In this document: positions 1 through 13,738 of the stretch, piece after piece
Layout of the letters: the number at the start of each line of letters is the position of its first letter
Position numbering within the stretch: the stretch's first letter is position 1
Origin: Coniferiporia sulphurascens
Lineage: Eukaryota > Basidiomycota > Agaricomycetes > Hymenochaetales > Hymenochaetaceae
Assembly (NCBI GenBank): GCA_002794785.1
Contig: NBBA01000002.1
Coordinates: forward strand, 310,001 to 374,000
Length of the DNA stretch: 64,000 nt
Reading direction: 5' to 3'
Position numbers and translations under genes: made by a program
The notes under the pieces: generated by a model
What the model was told of the DNA's origin: nothing
The model's database searches: none
What the model saw: the letters and a program-made list of their open reading frames with translations, nothing else

Positions 1-3000
1 GCGTCCGGATTGCGTCTTCGCTGTTCTCTGGCCAGATCAGGCCATCGCGAGCAGTCCTGCATCATGTTCGGGCTGATTCTGCAGGACGGCGTGTTTCTTC
101 GTGCGTCCTAGGGGATATGCAGGCAGAGCCGCTGGCGCAGTGACTGGGGGCCACCGGGCGGTTCGAGATCGGGCCAAACCTTGTGCGATCTGCATTGCAG
201 CCCAGGCCTTGTCCGCCCCCGCTTACTATTGCCGTTTATGGTCCGCGCATACACTCGCACAGTCGACGCAGACTCTCTCTCTCCCCCTCACGACCGCCGT
301 GGGCCCGTCCATAAGGACCGACCGCCGTCGACTCGCGATTATGTGGCCGCCAACGAGGCCGAGTCGCCACCGCTGCCCAGAAACGCGAAATGTCTCCGTG
401 TGGAAGCCCGGGCGTGACAGATCCCATGTCCCAAAAAGGCAATTCCAGGCAACGTAACTCTATCTCCACGATCGGAATATTCCAGCGTTCCTGGGTCGTT
501 TCCCCAGACGAGGCCGACCCGTCCTAACTTTCCAGCTGCCGCCCGCGCCCTTCTTCGCCCTCTGTGGGCCTTTTTTTCACATGTCGCCATCACAGGAAAA
601 CGCTGCCTGTATTCGGCTTCCCTCTTCCCGGTTCCCTGCCATACCGCACCCCCCTTTCATGTTCTTCTCTTTTTGATTTCCTGATTTCCTCACAGCTCCC
701 CGAGGCACAGAACACAGACGCTGGGACAACACCCCCTTCTCAGAAAAGAACGATCAAGCGAACGCCTATGCGTCATTCAATCTCTTTTTGAAAAATTTTC
801 TGTTTGATGGGTGAACATCCGCCGTGGCGACGTCCTCAGTCCCCAGCCATTCCCATCCGCTTCCATCCGTCAGACCCCATGTTTTACCGCATCCATCCCC
901 CCTCTCGAAACCTAAGATACCCTAACAGATCATTTACACTCCATCATGCACATCATCAGTTCGCAAAACATCATTCATCTCACACCGCCTGAATTCTGAT
1001 ATCAAACTCCAAACACGGCGCCAAAGCAAGGCATCCATGTAATTGATCCACGGCCCACGATCGAATCCGTCCGACAGACCTTTGTATCATAAACAATAAA
1101 CAATAAACACTTATGTATATATTAATTATAGTCCATTCAACAACAACGATCGCCGGCGTCTGCGATTGCACAGCAGAATTAGACCACGCCCTTTCGCACT
1201 CACGACTGCCCCGAGTCCGAGTCCGAGTCCCGACTGCATCTGTCGGGGCCTTTCAAAGGGGAGTGGGTGGTGAAGGGGCGTGAAGGGGGCCCTCTTCTAC
1301 CGAATTCGTATTTCTGGACCTGTCCCGGGCCCCGCCTTTCCTCCGCTTGGCTGAACTCAAAGCAAGCAATTCAATGAAGATCGCTCAACCCCTTCCCTCG
1401 TCTTCTTGTTTTCCGCCCTCGCCTCGCCTCGCCCCGTCTCTCCGCCTTCTTTACTCGGCCCCAGAACCGTATACTGTATGTATTTACAAACCAATAAGGA
1501 CCCTCTCTTTCCCCTCTCCAATTGTGCTTGGTCCAGTTCAGCACACCTCACACATGACCTTCGTGCGACGCGTATGATGACTCGGATGTGTGCACCGTCG
1601 CAGCCCAAGCTCCTCGGGAGCGGTGATAGCGAGCGCCTCTTTAGGACAAATCATCCAGACAATTCACTCAGACAAAATCCCCCTCGCCCAAGTTCACGGC
1701 ATGGGTATGCCGCACTTCCTCCAACTCCGGTATCTTCCAGGCATGTCCAACGCCCGGAGAACGAAGGCGAAGACGAAGACGAGAAGAACAAGCCACAGAC
1801 ACCGCATTCGTGTCGCGCCAGCAACAGCCTGAGACAGCAAGCGAACATACCATTACCATACCAATACCATACAACACCACGGCATGATAGCATAACACCC
1901 CTCTCTCCCCTGCGCGCCCTCGCTAACGCACGCTTCCCTGCAATTCCACTACCGCTTCCCCTCCCAAAGCATAACGAAACGACTAACCCAACCTACCAAC
2001 CTCGCCCCTTTCTCCCCCGCCAAGCAAATCCAAGTCGTAAGAGTGATGCCACAGGGAAAAAAGGACTATCCACGGAGCCGGCGGCACGGCACGCAACCTG
2101 GGCGTTTCTCTCTGCATCCGCGATAAGACCCCGGGACCGCCCAGCACAGGGCGAGCCCTTACGGAGGGGAGGGGGTGATAAACCGCACTAAACGGTGGTC
2201 TCGCAAGGCACGAAATTAACTATTGTCCTGTCTCGGGAGTCAATACATACGGTAGTGCGCAAGTTATATTATTGCAATTTGTCGGGCGTATGTCGGGGCG
2301 CGGCCCGCGCGGCTTTCACGCAGCCGGGTGCGCGCAGCTGACCCCTCTCCTTCCTCCCTCCCACCCTCTTACCCTCCTTTGACAGGGAAGAACAGAACAG
2401 ACAAGTAAAGTGAATTCACGCAATATATTTACATGTAAATTAGATACACATGTACGGCACCAAAATCCGGGGGATTCTCACTGTGATATTGGCACAGGCG
2501 GCACTGGCAGGACGTTGCTTCCCTGAATTTGAAAAAACAAAAAAAGAACGACAGAGACCAGCACTGCACGACTGCCGGCGATCGTTTTTCACTTTCTTTT
2601 TGCGCTTTTCCCGGGTATCAAAGCAACAACCAAAAAAAGTAATTAGCGTCTACACCTTTGAATGGCAGTGGAAAAGAGCTTTAAGGGGACACATAACTCT
2701 CGTCCGTACAGCAAAAAGAAAGAAAGAGAAGAAGAAAAAACCAAACGAAGCACGTTATTACGCTATCTCCGACTGTTTTTGAAATTCAATTCCCAGGTCC
2801 TGTCCGATTTGTCGAAATGACACAACAAAACCAGTTTCAGCTGAGCGAGGCCCCCGTTCCAGGCCCACCCTTTCTATTCATATTTACGTAAGCGCACGTC
2901 GTCGATCATTAGGTACTCGAAAACTCCGCTACAAATTAAACTTCCCCTTTCCCCCTCTCTTTCCCCCTCGCGTCTGTCGTCCTTTCACACATCATCCGGC

Positions 3001-6000
3001 TGGCGCCGTATATATACTCGGATGGAACTCGGAAAACAAAAACAAAAATAAATGCCACAGTACCCTCTACCTTCCTGCCCTATCTAATTAGCCAGAAGTT
3101 AGCCCACGCCCTCCCCGTCCGGGGGCGGTTATCCAACTGCCGACTTTGTCGGCAGCCGTCCCGCCTTAATTTCCGAGCTGCGAGCAACAATTAGTACAAA
3201 CAGAACATATATACATTTTTTTCCTTCTACCGTGTCACTGTTCTTTTCTTTTCTACGATTCAGGGCACTTTGCCGCGTTTCTTAAAACAACCTTGGCCCA
3301 CCACACCTGCCACACACCACACACACACACATGCGAAACTCGGGGTCTCCCGAGGGAAAAGAATGCAGAAATGTATTAGCGGACACAAATACATCTCATC
3401 ATGCCGGCAGCACACAGGGGCTCCAGACATCTCACTTGTCACCCGTGTGTGCGCAGACTGTACACACTGTACATGTCTACGTGCGTGCGTAGCAAATACG
3501 TGTCATGTGCAAAAAAAAATTCCCCAACTGAGCCCAGTTATCGCATCCAACACATACATACATACGATAGATAGTGCAGCTGCCATGAGTTCCAACCCAT
3601 CACATGCCCATGACACGCCATGCTGCATACCCACCGCTTGCGCCTGGGTACAGTATGTGTTTCTGGTACCGTTCCGAAACCGTGCGGCCCTGTCGGCGTC
3701 TCATGTCAAACCACGCCCGGCGGAATATATACATATTATTGTATATGTACATCTACGGACACGCACCGGTCTTCGGTCCTCGCTTGTGCCTGACCATGTA
3801 AGCCACTCGCGCACAACGGAAAGAAGAAAGAAAAAACAGAGTTTGCGTTTGTAAGACGTGAACGCACGCCACGGGATTGCGTGATTCCGGCGGGCGCAGG
3901 GAGTTGGGGGAAGGAGGGGGCGATTTGTTGCTGGGACTTCGGTGGTGTTAATTTGATTGATAGATGCCAAAAATTCACCTTTTTGATTAGCGTTCGATAT
4001 TGGCGTGTTCAATCAGAGGCTTTGTCTGGGAAAAGCGCGGTTCCAAAACATTCAAAGGAAAAAAGGGACGGAGGGGTTTGGGATATAGAAGGTCACATGC
4101 AAGGTCGCCGGGGGCTCCGCAGGGGATGTAAATCCTCCCTACGTACCAGTCCAAGTCCAAGCATGTCCAAGGCACTATGTGGGACTAGCGCCGTATCACT
4201 ATCAAAGCCTAAGTCAAATCACCCAGAACGTGATCCGTCCAATACAAACCCTTGCTGATCAACAGCAATGCATCCAGCGTCGTCCTCGGTCCACCCTGTC
4301 CGCCATCTCTTTCGTGTGATAATATCGCGATCTGGGGGGGCGGGAGCAATGACACGACAACGCATGCGCATGTTACGAGCGACGAACGGCGAGCGGCTCT
4401 CGGTAGCCGTACGCAACGCGACGCGCGAGGCGGCGTGCCTTATCCGAGGCGATCCCGGCTGTGCCGAGTGCTTGTGTCTCCGGATACGGGTACGGGTGAT
4501 CGGCCTGGTCCTCGTCCCTCTTCGCATCTCCAGGAGAGCAGTGCAACGGCACCGCTCTCGATCGCGAACCGCATGGTACATCCCGAAGGCTCGCCAGGTG
4601 AGTGAGTGCAGAAGCGAGGCGAGTCCCGCTGGCCTCTGCCAATTGCACAGTCCGGCCCGTGATGCTGCCGGCCCAGCCGCCCGCGGGAACTGTGCCGCCG
4701 AAACCTTAAATCTAAAAGCAGTTCCGCCAGTGGCCAGTGGTGGGCGGTGAACGCGGCGCAGCATCATAGCTGTTGGATCGGACGCATTCTCTCTCATAGC
4801 CTTCACCCGCATTCTTTGACCGGACAAGTCGTTTGGGCATAGCGCCACCGATTTCCTGTGTCAGTGCGACCGGAGCAGCGATATCAGCGAAATGTTACGT
4901 GCGGCATGCCATTATTACGGCTATATCTTCCTTGATGCGAATATTAATTTTGACACGCGCCATACTTTTGTCTTCCGAAACATGCGCTGGTAGCTCAACT
5001 GAGCCAGGTTCCGCTCACGGCAACAGTCGCATAGGTTTATCCCGCCAAGTGTGGCGGCTTAGCGGTCAAGAAACGACATCGATTTTCAAACCGGGGAAAT
5101 AGTCTTGGAAGTCGTTTTAAGATTGTGGCGTTAAGAGTAGCCGGGAAGAATGCAGCCCAAAATGGCTGAAATCGACATCACTGGGTATCAAAGTCAATGA
5201 AATGTCCGCGGATCGTTCTTCGCGACCCTGACCTTGTCTCTCCTCCACAACACCTGCGGATGGAGACCAACGAAGAAGTGAGAAGATCTCGAGGGATACA
5301 TAGAGACGGAAGACCTAGAGCTGGAGTTCGGCGCATTCTGATCGGCTAAAAGTTCGAGAGGTCTTTCGCCAAATCTGGCCGCATCATAAACTGTTTACCT
5401 GATTTACTTGATTTAGAAACCAGCTGCGGCCACCCGAGAAGCTTGAAAGTATAACGTGTAGCGGCGCTTCTTAATAAACTGGCAACGTCCAAACATTTCA
5501 GTATCGTTTTTTGGGACGGCAGCACAGAAGCAGGGAACACCTTCGCGCCAAACTATGAACAGATCTGTGGGCATTGTTAGTTTATGATGGCCTGCAGAAG
5601 GGCATTCACCTCATTTAGACATGATCGCCGAGTGGGCATCGTCGGCGATGTACAACGATGATTTCGGTGGCTTTTCGCTGCACTATTGCGCGACTCACGT
5701 ATTTGTTTTTATCCCTCTTCCGTATACCGGGGCCCCGGAGTTATCAGCTAGCGCTGCTAATTGACGCTTCCTTTACACACTTGAAACCACCAAACCGAGC
5801 AAGAGACCATTTGGTAGTGTCTAGACTCAATTTAGCATTCGAATATCTGTCAAATAACATCGGGAACCGAATGGAAATGTCCGAAAACTGGTGAAGTACC
5901 TAGAGTTTGCCCCGGATCAGGGACGAGAAAAGCGAATATCTGGCCTTCCGTGCCGTACTTACGTGCCAAGATAACGATACGTTTCACGGGGTCTACTCCT

Positions 6001-8846
6001 GACGCGTTTTTTTTCCAAGATACGGAGAGCTACCGAACCTTCGATGTCTTCGGGGTCTTCAAAACATCACAGGTTTTGTACCGCCCACATGAGGAGAGAA
6101 GATGATCAGCGTGAATATCAGGGCAAGGCGATGGTTCCATTTTGCAAACCTCTCACGAGCGTCTTCAACGCCGCAACTCCATCGGACTGCGTACCTGAAA
6201 CAACGATGGCAATTGCCAGCTGGCTTGCAGAAGTGATTCTGCATCTCACCGTAAAAAATAGAAAAGCCAAATTTGCCAACAAGACGGGAACATGATCTTC
6301 GTGCCATCGCCTCGTGTTGGCACGACTGTTTATCCCGTAGCCAGAGAACAAGACAATCAAATGAAGAGCTCTTCGAATAAGGTCCGAATCGGAACCCCGA
6401 ACTATCTGCGTCGACAGGGCTAGATAAGGCGCACCCCGATTCTGTTTGTATGCGCCATAAGGTCATGTTTCATATGTCATCTCCAGACATTCGGGTATTT
6501 CCAAGGTTTGTAACACACTGCGAGACTCGGATAAAACTAGTGAACGATGAGAATTGGGAAACATCATTGCCTGTTCTCTCTTGCAGAGCGCGAGAAATCA
6601 TCAAACTGGGACTTTGATAATGATCGAGCGAGCTATCAGTACCGGACCGAGGGACTTCAGTAAAATACACCTGCGCCTCGTTGTAAGAAAAGCCAATGTG
6701 ATGAACATGATTATGTAAGCAGTTTTGAATTACATAGGATAAAGTATTCACGCACGTGAATTCGATACAATTATCGGCGGGGATCCTCTTCCCCATCTGT
6801 GAAAAGTCAGAAGAGTAGAAGCAAGTGATCATATGCCATGTGGTAAGAGCTAGTAGCGCCGTATGAATTAGAGAGGAAGCCGCAGGCGGCTAAGTTCAAC
6901 CGAATGAGCTTACGTAATCCCACGCACGGACGGGAAGCACCTTGAGTAGGCTTCCTTCCGTACGAAGCTCTGGGAAGAAAGTTTCGGGCGCTGGGTTCAT
7001 TGGACGCCGGGAGACGGCGATGAGGTGCATGGAAACACCGAGAACGGAAGCATAATTACAATACGCGTGGGAGGCCTGAAATGAACAAGACATGACTCGC
7101 GTCCACGATTTGCTGCACTAGAACTGGCGAAGAACGAACGGCTCTCAGGCGTGACGATTCTGGTAAAGTAATTTAAACTAGCTATAAAGACTTCAATGCC
7201 TGTGAGCTTACTGAGCGTGTAAGCGCCGGAGCACCGGCGAGCCGGCAACTCGGCAACTCCCATCGGACACGTCACCCAAATACATACTAATAAGAAATCA
7301 GTATTTTTGAACCCATGTAGCCGCCATGTCCTTCCTGAATAACAACAACATTCGCAGCGCCTTGCAAACCCACGATAAGCAAGGAAACACGTAGGCTCTC
7401 CGCGATTTAAAAGCGCTCGTCCGTGATTCGCGGAATTCTCGCAGGAGGGGTAGTAGCCTGAGATACGTGCAATACGGGACCCAGACCCAAAGCTTACCAG
7501 TTGTTAGACATTCGCTACTAAGTTAGCTCTGACTGTGACAGGGAGCTTCAATAGTACCGGGGATTACCTCCAGGCACTAAAAGGTCAATTATAAAGTTAT
7601 GGATCTCACCCGATGTCTTAGGGACTTTACGAGCCCCTTTCGAGTTAATCATCTTCCTCAACACTTCCTATTCGTGCCTGCATTCGATTTACAGCATAGT
7701 AAGGCACTCATATAGTCATATTCAACGTATATCCTGTACGATTATAATCTGAGTCATACATCTGCACGAATTCTGGGGTCCCTGAGACACGGCAGGTGCT
7801 TGATTGTTCGCGACGGGATCCATTGGCATAAGCCGAATACTGACCATCAGCCCCTTATCCCAGCAACTTCTAGGACTAAAAGTTCCGAAGTGGGTTTGTC
7901 CTTCTAATTCTGTGGATGTAAAGACGAGCCTGGTTAGTCAAGGCACTGACAGGCCGCGATCCAACAACAATTGTGAGAAAAAAGAGAAATTTCCAGGTAA
8001 GAACCGTGCGCAAACGGCCCCGTAATTTGGTGTCTAGCATCTTCCGAAAAACTCTACGCTAGTGGCTTCTTGTTCACGCTACTAGAACCAAAAACCGAAG
8101 AGGCGGGGAAGGCGACGACGACTACTGAGTGAGCACACTGAGTAATTCCATATTAAGTATGATATTTAGTATTTGACTAGCCCCGGTAAGGCTAATGAGA
8201 TCGATGTTCGCACGATGTTCTAACGCTAATACTAATATGGGAACAAATTCAAATTTATTTATCTTTGTGTATCAGGCGGGTGAAAAATGGTTCCGCGAAC
8301 ACAGCAAGAACGACTTGTAGAAAGAGTCCGACGCCCACCAGAATGAGCTTTTCGGTATCGACTCGTCTATTTTGAAGCGCCCATAAATATCCCGCTATAT
8401 ATCATTTGGCACGTGTATCAGTCAGTGCGTTACGATTTTCCCTGCCACTTAGACGTAGGTGATGTTGATGATTATATTGGCTCGAATTCGGTTGCTTTGA
8501 TTATCTGTTCGACTCACACGGCTTTCAAATACGCATCTTGCATTATATTGATCTGGAGACGCTAACCCGTTTCCTCAAACCCTCGTAACGCCCGACGCCA
8601 CTTCTTTCGGTGTACATGTACCTATCTGAACGTGCTCCGGTTGTTCCCAACATATGGCTCTCCTGGAATTCACATGTTTGATTCTTCGAATTCAGACCAA
8701 TCCGTGTGACGCCGCTTACATACTACTAAATTCCATACTACTAAATATCAATCACAACAATTCGAAGCCGGGCTTCCCGTGAGTAATCCCGAGTTGGCGA
8801 TTTATAAGTATCCCAATGCTCTCACCGGGGGCATCATGCCACGAAC
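1..8846. other. Long stretch without a supportable gene
   Basis: No reading frame here looks like a real protein. The longest open frames, such as 1406-2191 (+) and 4219-4848 (-), are Pro/Ser- or Arg-rich and have no recognisable domain or credible exon structure. Positions 1-4200 hold many pyrimidine tracts on the + strand (for example around 2940-2990 and 3220-3260), a TCCGAG micro-repeat near 1205-1230 and a CA-rich run near 3300-3331. Pyrimidine tracts of this kind are common in basidiomycete promoters and untranslated regions. 4250-4750 is GC-rich and 5100-8800 is of average composition. A gene ending just left of the window is possible but not visible. Confidence 0.5.
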
Positions 8847-10024
8847 ATGTCCATCACGACCTCATTGCCAGACAAGTATGCGCACTTTTCCGTCTCGATA
8901 CATACATATAAGACAGTGGATGGACATCCGATCCTAGTTGATGTCCTCGTGCCTAAGGGACTTCTCAACGAGGGGGCTGAGTCGGAAAATAGGAAGACCA
9001 AACGTCCAGTGATCCTGCATTTCCACGGGGGGTGGTTGGTGCGCACATATTTCAGGCTTAATCAGAAAGCAAGTGACAAAAGTTTACTAATTTGATTTTA
9101 CAAATCAAGATTGGCGGACAGAGAGAATTCCAGCCTTGGTGGCCGTGTTGGGAATTGGATCTCGCGCTGAAGGAGGGCGCGATTGTCGTATCACCAGACC
9201 ACCGACTGATTCCCGAGGCAACAGCAGAAGATGTATTGGACGATATCCACGACTTTTGGGGGTGGGTGGTTAGTGATTTCAGCGCAGTTGTACAAGAGGC
9301 GTACGGAGTTCAGCCGAACTTTGATAGGGTACTTCTTTCGGGAGGGAGCGCTGGCGGGTACCTTGCGTTGCAAACGGGACTTTCATTTTACAAGCCCCAA
9401 TCCGCGGAGATAGCAGGTGTAGGACCAAGGATCCGCGTAGTCGTTGCGGCGTACCCAGCTGTTACATTCCGTTCTCCAATTTGGACGCAGAATTACCATA
9501 AGGAAATATTTGGCGTCCCGCAGTTCCCAAACTCAGTGATCGACGACCACCTTGCATCGATCGCAGCTGTACGCGAGCTCACCGGAAAGCCACCCGTGTT
9601 GACGAACGTCGCCCTGATAACATCCACCTCTGAGCTCACACCACGCGCTCAGCTTGCATTTGCAACTCAGCAGCATGGACGGTACCTTGAGATACTCGGC
9701 CCGGAACGCGACACCTCTCCAGGGAAGCGTCGGGTGTACCCTGAGGACAGAATCGAGGATGGAGGCGTGCTCCCACCGGTCCTATTTATCCACGGTCGAG
9801 AAGATTCGGTCACTCCAATCACAGGGACAGAAACATTCATTGGGCATCTGCGGAAGTATAAAGCCGTCGACGGTTTAGCACAGGGCAGGGCAGAGAGTGA
9901 AGTATTGAAGTTTTGCACAGCACCAGGAGAGCACTTGTTCGATACGGAGGTCAACCTCAAGGAGGATGCCGACGAATGGGTGAAGGAAGCTGTCGCATTT
10001 GTTTCAAAGCACTGGTTGGAGTAG
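8847..10024 (+). CDS. Alpha/beta hydrolase-fold esterase-like protein, two exons
   Basis: Exons 8847-9038 and 9110-10024 give 368 residues. The 71-nt phase-0 intron (9039-9109) starts GTGCGC, has a CTAAT branch-like site and ends AAG. The protein has the marks of the alpha/beta hydrolase-3 (HSL-like esterase/lipase) group: an oxyanion-hole HGG at residues 60-62, the nucleophile elbow GGSAGG with Ser144, an Asp in HGREDSVTP (Asp296) and a His in PGEHLF (His339). This is a complete catalytic triad in the expected order. No signal peptide is visible, so it is probably intracellular. The substrate cannot be told from sequence; carboxylic esters are usual for the family. The start at 8847 gives an ordinary length and lies just upstream of the conserved core. 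It has no linked pathway gene nearby. Confidence 0.85.
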
Positions 10025-11076
10025 TAAGTATGTCCGTCGATTTATCTGAATGTAACATTAGTATGTTGGAGGAGTCTACGTTGCTCCGCACTGGAGGGCC
10101 ATAGCCGTCGATTGTTTGTACCAAAGATCAAGTGAATTTATGGTTTATTGTCGTTACCCAGCACGATTATAGTTAGCAAAGTACCTATTTTGTGTCATCA
10201 CAGGGCGAGAATGCAATGCTTTCAAGCTCAAGCTAAGCAACATTCTCACGTCTCAGCGGAAGGCAAACCCGAACCATATTCTGTAGTGGATCACTTGCGT
10301 CAGGGTTGTGCATTTCCTGTATCGAATACTGGTAATACAGACAACACCGGGAGGCCACAAACGGGGGAACGGAAGACCTTTCCTTTCAGCAGTCACCACA
10401 ATAAAGGCTCGAAAAGCACGCACTAAAGCGTCCCAATCATGTGAAGGCAGTTAATTCTCAAGCTGCGAGAAGAGCATTAAGCTAGGAATATCGAGGCCAT
10501 CATTCATAGAGATAGCAAGGGAGCCGGGAAACGGGGAAGAGCCCGGTCCAACGAAGCACGCAAGAACCGTTTACTGAAAGACGGCTGTGTCGCCAGTAAC
10601 AGGTCTCTCGGCGGATTCTGGCGCTCAGATCCAGGAAGTAATAACTGAAGCGTTATCAGTAATAACTCCAAGGCAAGTACGAGGTCGCAAGTAGGGATTT
10701 CGGTTGGCAGGTTAGCAGAAGTTGGTCCATATAATAGGGGACATGCGGCAGCGGTCTTGATTCATTTGATAGATCCGGTAAACAAGCTTCCAGGGTACGC
10801 GGTCCATTTGTAAAGCAGCCTTATGGGTACACACCTGTCCAAACTCCTAGCACGAGGACTGCAGCGCGAGATAAAAATGTGAACCAGGTGACCAAATCTC
10901 GAGTAAGCAATGATGTGATGCATGACATGAATAATGAGAGCGACGATGGTATGTACGGATGCGCGCCGAGGTATGACGCCAGTGATTGTCCGGACAAGTA
11001 AAAATGATGCGGAAGTGGGAGTAACACAGAGGGCGGAATAAATCATAGGGATTAGTCAACGAAAAGTCGAGGTTTA
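10025..11076. other. Intergenic, no gene seen
   Basis: Downstream of the hydrolase. Open frames here are short, lie on both strands and show no motif. The 3' UTR and terminator of the hydrolase should lie in the first few hundred bases, but no site can be fixed from sequence. Confidence 0.4.
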
Positions 11077-12000
11077 TCAATAGTCGTCATCGTCGTCCGC
11101 CTCAAGTTGGTTAAGTAAACTGCCGTCCAACGCACCTACGTCAATCCACATCTCTGTTAGCACGTACTTCTTGACGAAAAGTATGAGCGAGGTACTCACG
11201 GACGGAGCGGGACTGTGACTGGCGTGCGCGATATGCAAGGGGAGATGACATCAGGGACGAGGTAGAAAGAGTTGACGAATTCAGTGAGTTGAAGAATGGC
11301 GATGCTGACGAAGATGAAGTCGCCAAGGGTGACTTATAGTTGATGATGCGCGATGGTGTGGATAGTGGTGAAGGTGCGTAAAGCGATCCGAGGGACACTG
11401 GTTTCCGAGGGGACGGCTAAGGCGAAAAGGGATTATTTTTCTATCTATGCGACGCGACTAAAAACACAAAAACCTACAATCGGTGTAAATGTTTTCAGCG
11501 GACGTGGAGCTGGAGGACTGCGAAGTTGAGCACGCTTCGCTGGTGAGTCAAGCGGTTCACAAGGTGGAGGCGGATACCGAAGTCCGATGTAAGATTGCGC
11601 AATGTTTACAGACAAGACTGCAAAAAGCGCGAGCTCTGTTTGAGCCACCCGGTTGAATTAGCTCAAAATTTCGTGCCAAGGTGCGTGTTCGATCCAGACT
11701 CACCTGCCCAACACAACCACCGCGTCAGACCGTTCATTCCATCCTTACCACCTGCTATGAGCATCCAAAAACACGTTAATGGCGATGGCGTGATAGGTGA
11801 GAGCTGGGTGACGAGCAGCGCAGCAATCATGGCAAAGCCATTGTTTTTTAACCGCGCTATTGCAACACTACGTCGCGGTTTCATCCAGTCAAAGAAAGCC
11901 TGCCGCTTCGTCTTCAGCGCTGTCGTTGTTGTCTTCGTCACGGCCAAGGATGCCGTTGCCATTGTATCCCGCGACGTGGAATAGGATGAAGTTTGAGTCA
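11077..12000 (-). CDS. Weak candidate gene: Ser/Pro-rich protein with acidic C-terminus
   Basis: Not a recognised family. Reading leftward, one exon (about 11650-11470) encodes a Pro-rich stretch including CEPLDSPAKRAQLRSPPA. A GTAGGT donor near 11475 and a CTTAG acceptor near 11420 join it in phase 0 to a Ser-rich exon containing YAPSPLSTPSR. After a GTGAGT donor near 11205 the last exon would end LLNQLEADDDDDY with a stop at 11077-11079. An upstream open frame (about 11690-12000) contains FFDWMKPRRS and could be an earlier exon. The start codon is not fixed. Low-complexity composition and phase-compatible splice sites are the only support, so this could be chance. If real, it is transcribed away from the gene starting at 12210. 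Confidence 0.3.
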
Positions 12001-12209
12001 AACGCTGCAGCGGGCAGCGTCCAGAATACCGCAACGAAGCTTTTTCGGCAACACCCGGAATGCTTACTAATAATTTCAGGGCCCGAAATCCTGAGTTAGT
12101 GAATCTTCCGTCATACAAGGCAAGGCGGTGTACCAATGTCCCCCGACTTTAAAGATAGCGGTTTGCTGTGTCCTACACGCCCGACACCCTAACGTCTTTC
12201 CTTAAGACG

Positions 12210-13738
12210 ATGACTGCCTTCCAGCACCAATCGAGTTCCAGTGATGACGCCGGGTCAATCGCATCCCAACGCGAATCGCTTTACAGCCGATGTTCCATTT
12301 TCTCGCAATCGACGTCCTCAACTATGACCATGTCCGATGTCGCCGGCCCAGGTCGTATAGTAGACAAATATGTCTACCAACCAGGAGGTCGATTGGTCGA
12401 GAAAACCGTTGATCGCCTTACTGCAAACGTCCGAATCCGTCGAGCGACCCGTGCGGTTTACCAGGCCATAGAGTCGATGCTTTCGATTTCACCCGAGGAT
12501 ATTATTTCTTATAAGTACGGCACTCTGGGAGAAAATAAGAAAACTGGAATGAAGGGGCTGCTTCATGCTTGGGGAGTACAAGACCTACCGGGATGGAATG
12601 AGGGGACTGTTTCAAGGGAATGTATGGCGCTCGCCCGGCTAGCCAGGTTTGTCATATTCTCTATTGCTTCCCTCCAATATGATCGGTTAAGATATTTGTG
12701 GACAGACACTCTTCCCCTCTAATCCAGATTGAGGCTATTGCAAGCATTTTTAACCTGATATATGATTACCCACGTCTTCGCTTGTACTTTGATGTATCCA
12801 ACTTGATAGACAGAATTGTCAACGCGCCCTCCAGGTCCATGGCTAGGATTCGTCGATACAGTTCCTGGTTCCTATTCTTTTACGAAGAGCTGCAGAACTT
12901 CGCCCCGACTACAGACACTCTTTTTCGCCTTTCATCGCATTGGACACCGAATATGAACATATCAAAGCAAAGCCTCAATGTGCTTCGTCCGGGGTTGCTT
13001 TCGTTTCTCGGGGATGCCCTATCTTTTCATGTGTACGAAATTATTCTAATGTACTCAGCTTCCTCCTAACCTTATTCTAGTTCACACAAACTCTCGCCTC
13101 GCCTGGCAAACGTTATCTCAGATGTGCTTCGCATCGAGGAGCTCTACTATTTCGATTTCGACGTCCTTAGAGATGATACGGGAAAGGAACCCCTTTTACA
13201 GTTCTGGGCGAAGTGCAGTACGCTTCAAGATGGGGTACTCGCACCGACAATGCATCAATTTGGGCACCTATTGAACGAGGGCTTGCTATACACGTGGTAT
13301 GGGCCCGAGAGCTCACATCTTTCTACCTTTCCCATGGATCAGCTAGAATATATTGTACAAGTAACCTTCAAGGCATTTTTCGCCTGCATGTGCGTTTTGC
13401 CATATATTATTCTTAAATTACCCGAGGAGTACCAAGATTAACGCAAGGTTATTTCGCACAGGATCATGTCTCAAGGGGGACATCAAATACCTTTGCACAT
13501 TTTACCTGATATGACCGGATTTAGGGACATTGTGCGGCGGAAGTCAGGTCTGTCAGAGGCTAAGATCGAAGAGGAATGGCGGGAGTGTCTTCAGGAACTC
13601 GGGCTATCCAAAGCATGGACGCACTGGACAAATACGAAGAGTACTCCGGACTTAAAAAATGATGCCGATTATGTTTACGAGTTGCCGCCTATCCCTACCT
13701 CAAGTTTCTCATGCAGCTCCGACGATTACGAATTATAA
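12210..13738 (+). CDS. Uncharacterised fungal protein, copy A of a tandem pair
   Basis: No known family is recognised. Four exons fit a continuous frame: 12210-12646, 12745-13032, 13081-13389 and 13462-13738, giving 436 residues. All three introns (98, 48 and 72 nt) are phase 2. The last two junctions are well supported because copy B at 15635-17251 has the same sites; the first boundary could shift by a few bases. The protein has a Ser-rich N-terminus, then a basic region with GPGRIVDKYVY and PEDIISYKYG, then WGVQDLPGWNE, and a helical remainder with a RPGLLSFLGDAL segment. There are no membrane segments or signal peptide. The ATG at 12210 matches the position of the corresponding ATG in copy B. 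Function unknown; probably cytosolic. Confidence 0.7.

Noticed and set aside
1406..2191. Open frame of 261 codons (+)
   Set aside because: Composition is Pro/Ser/Arg-rich with no domain, and the opposite strand is also open. It sits in pyrimidine-rich DNA typical of promoters.
4219..4848. Open frame of 209 codons (-)
   Set aside because: Arg-rich product of GC-rich DNA, with overlapping open frames on the other strand and no motif.
6118..6832. Weak resemblance to the C-terminal part of DUF6533/DUF6534 membrane proteins (a NSRANTRR word after a hydrophobic stretch)
   Set aside because: The match is short, frames are broken and no splice model links the pieces. At most a very old relic.
12168..12209. 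Earlier start for copy A
   Set aside because: The frame extends upstream only from a GTG. The first ATG, at 12210, lines up with the ATG of copy B.
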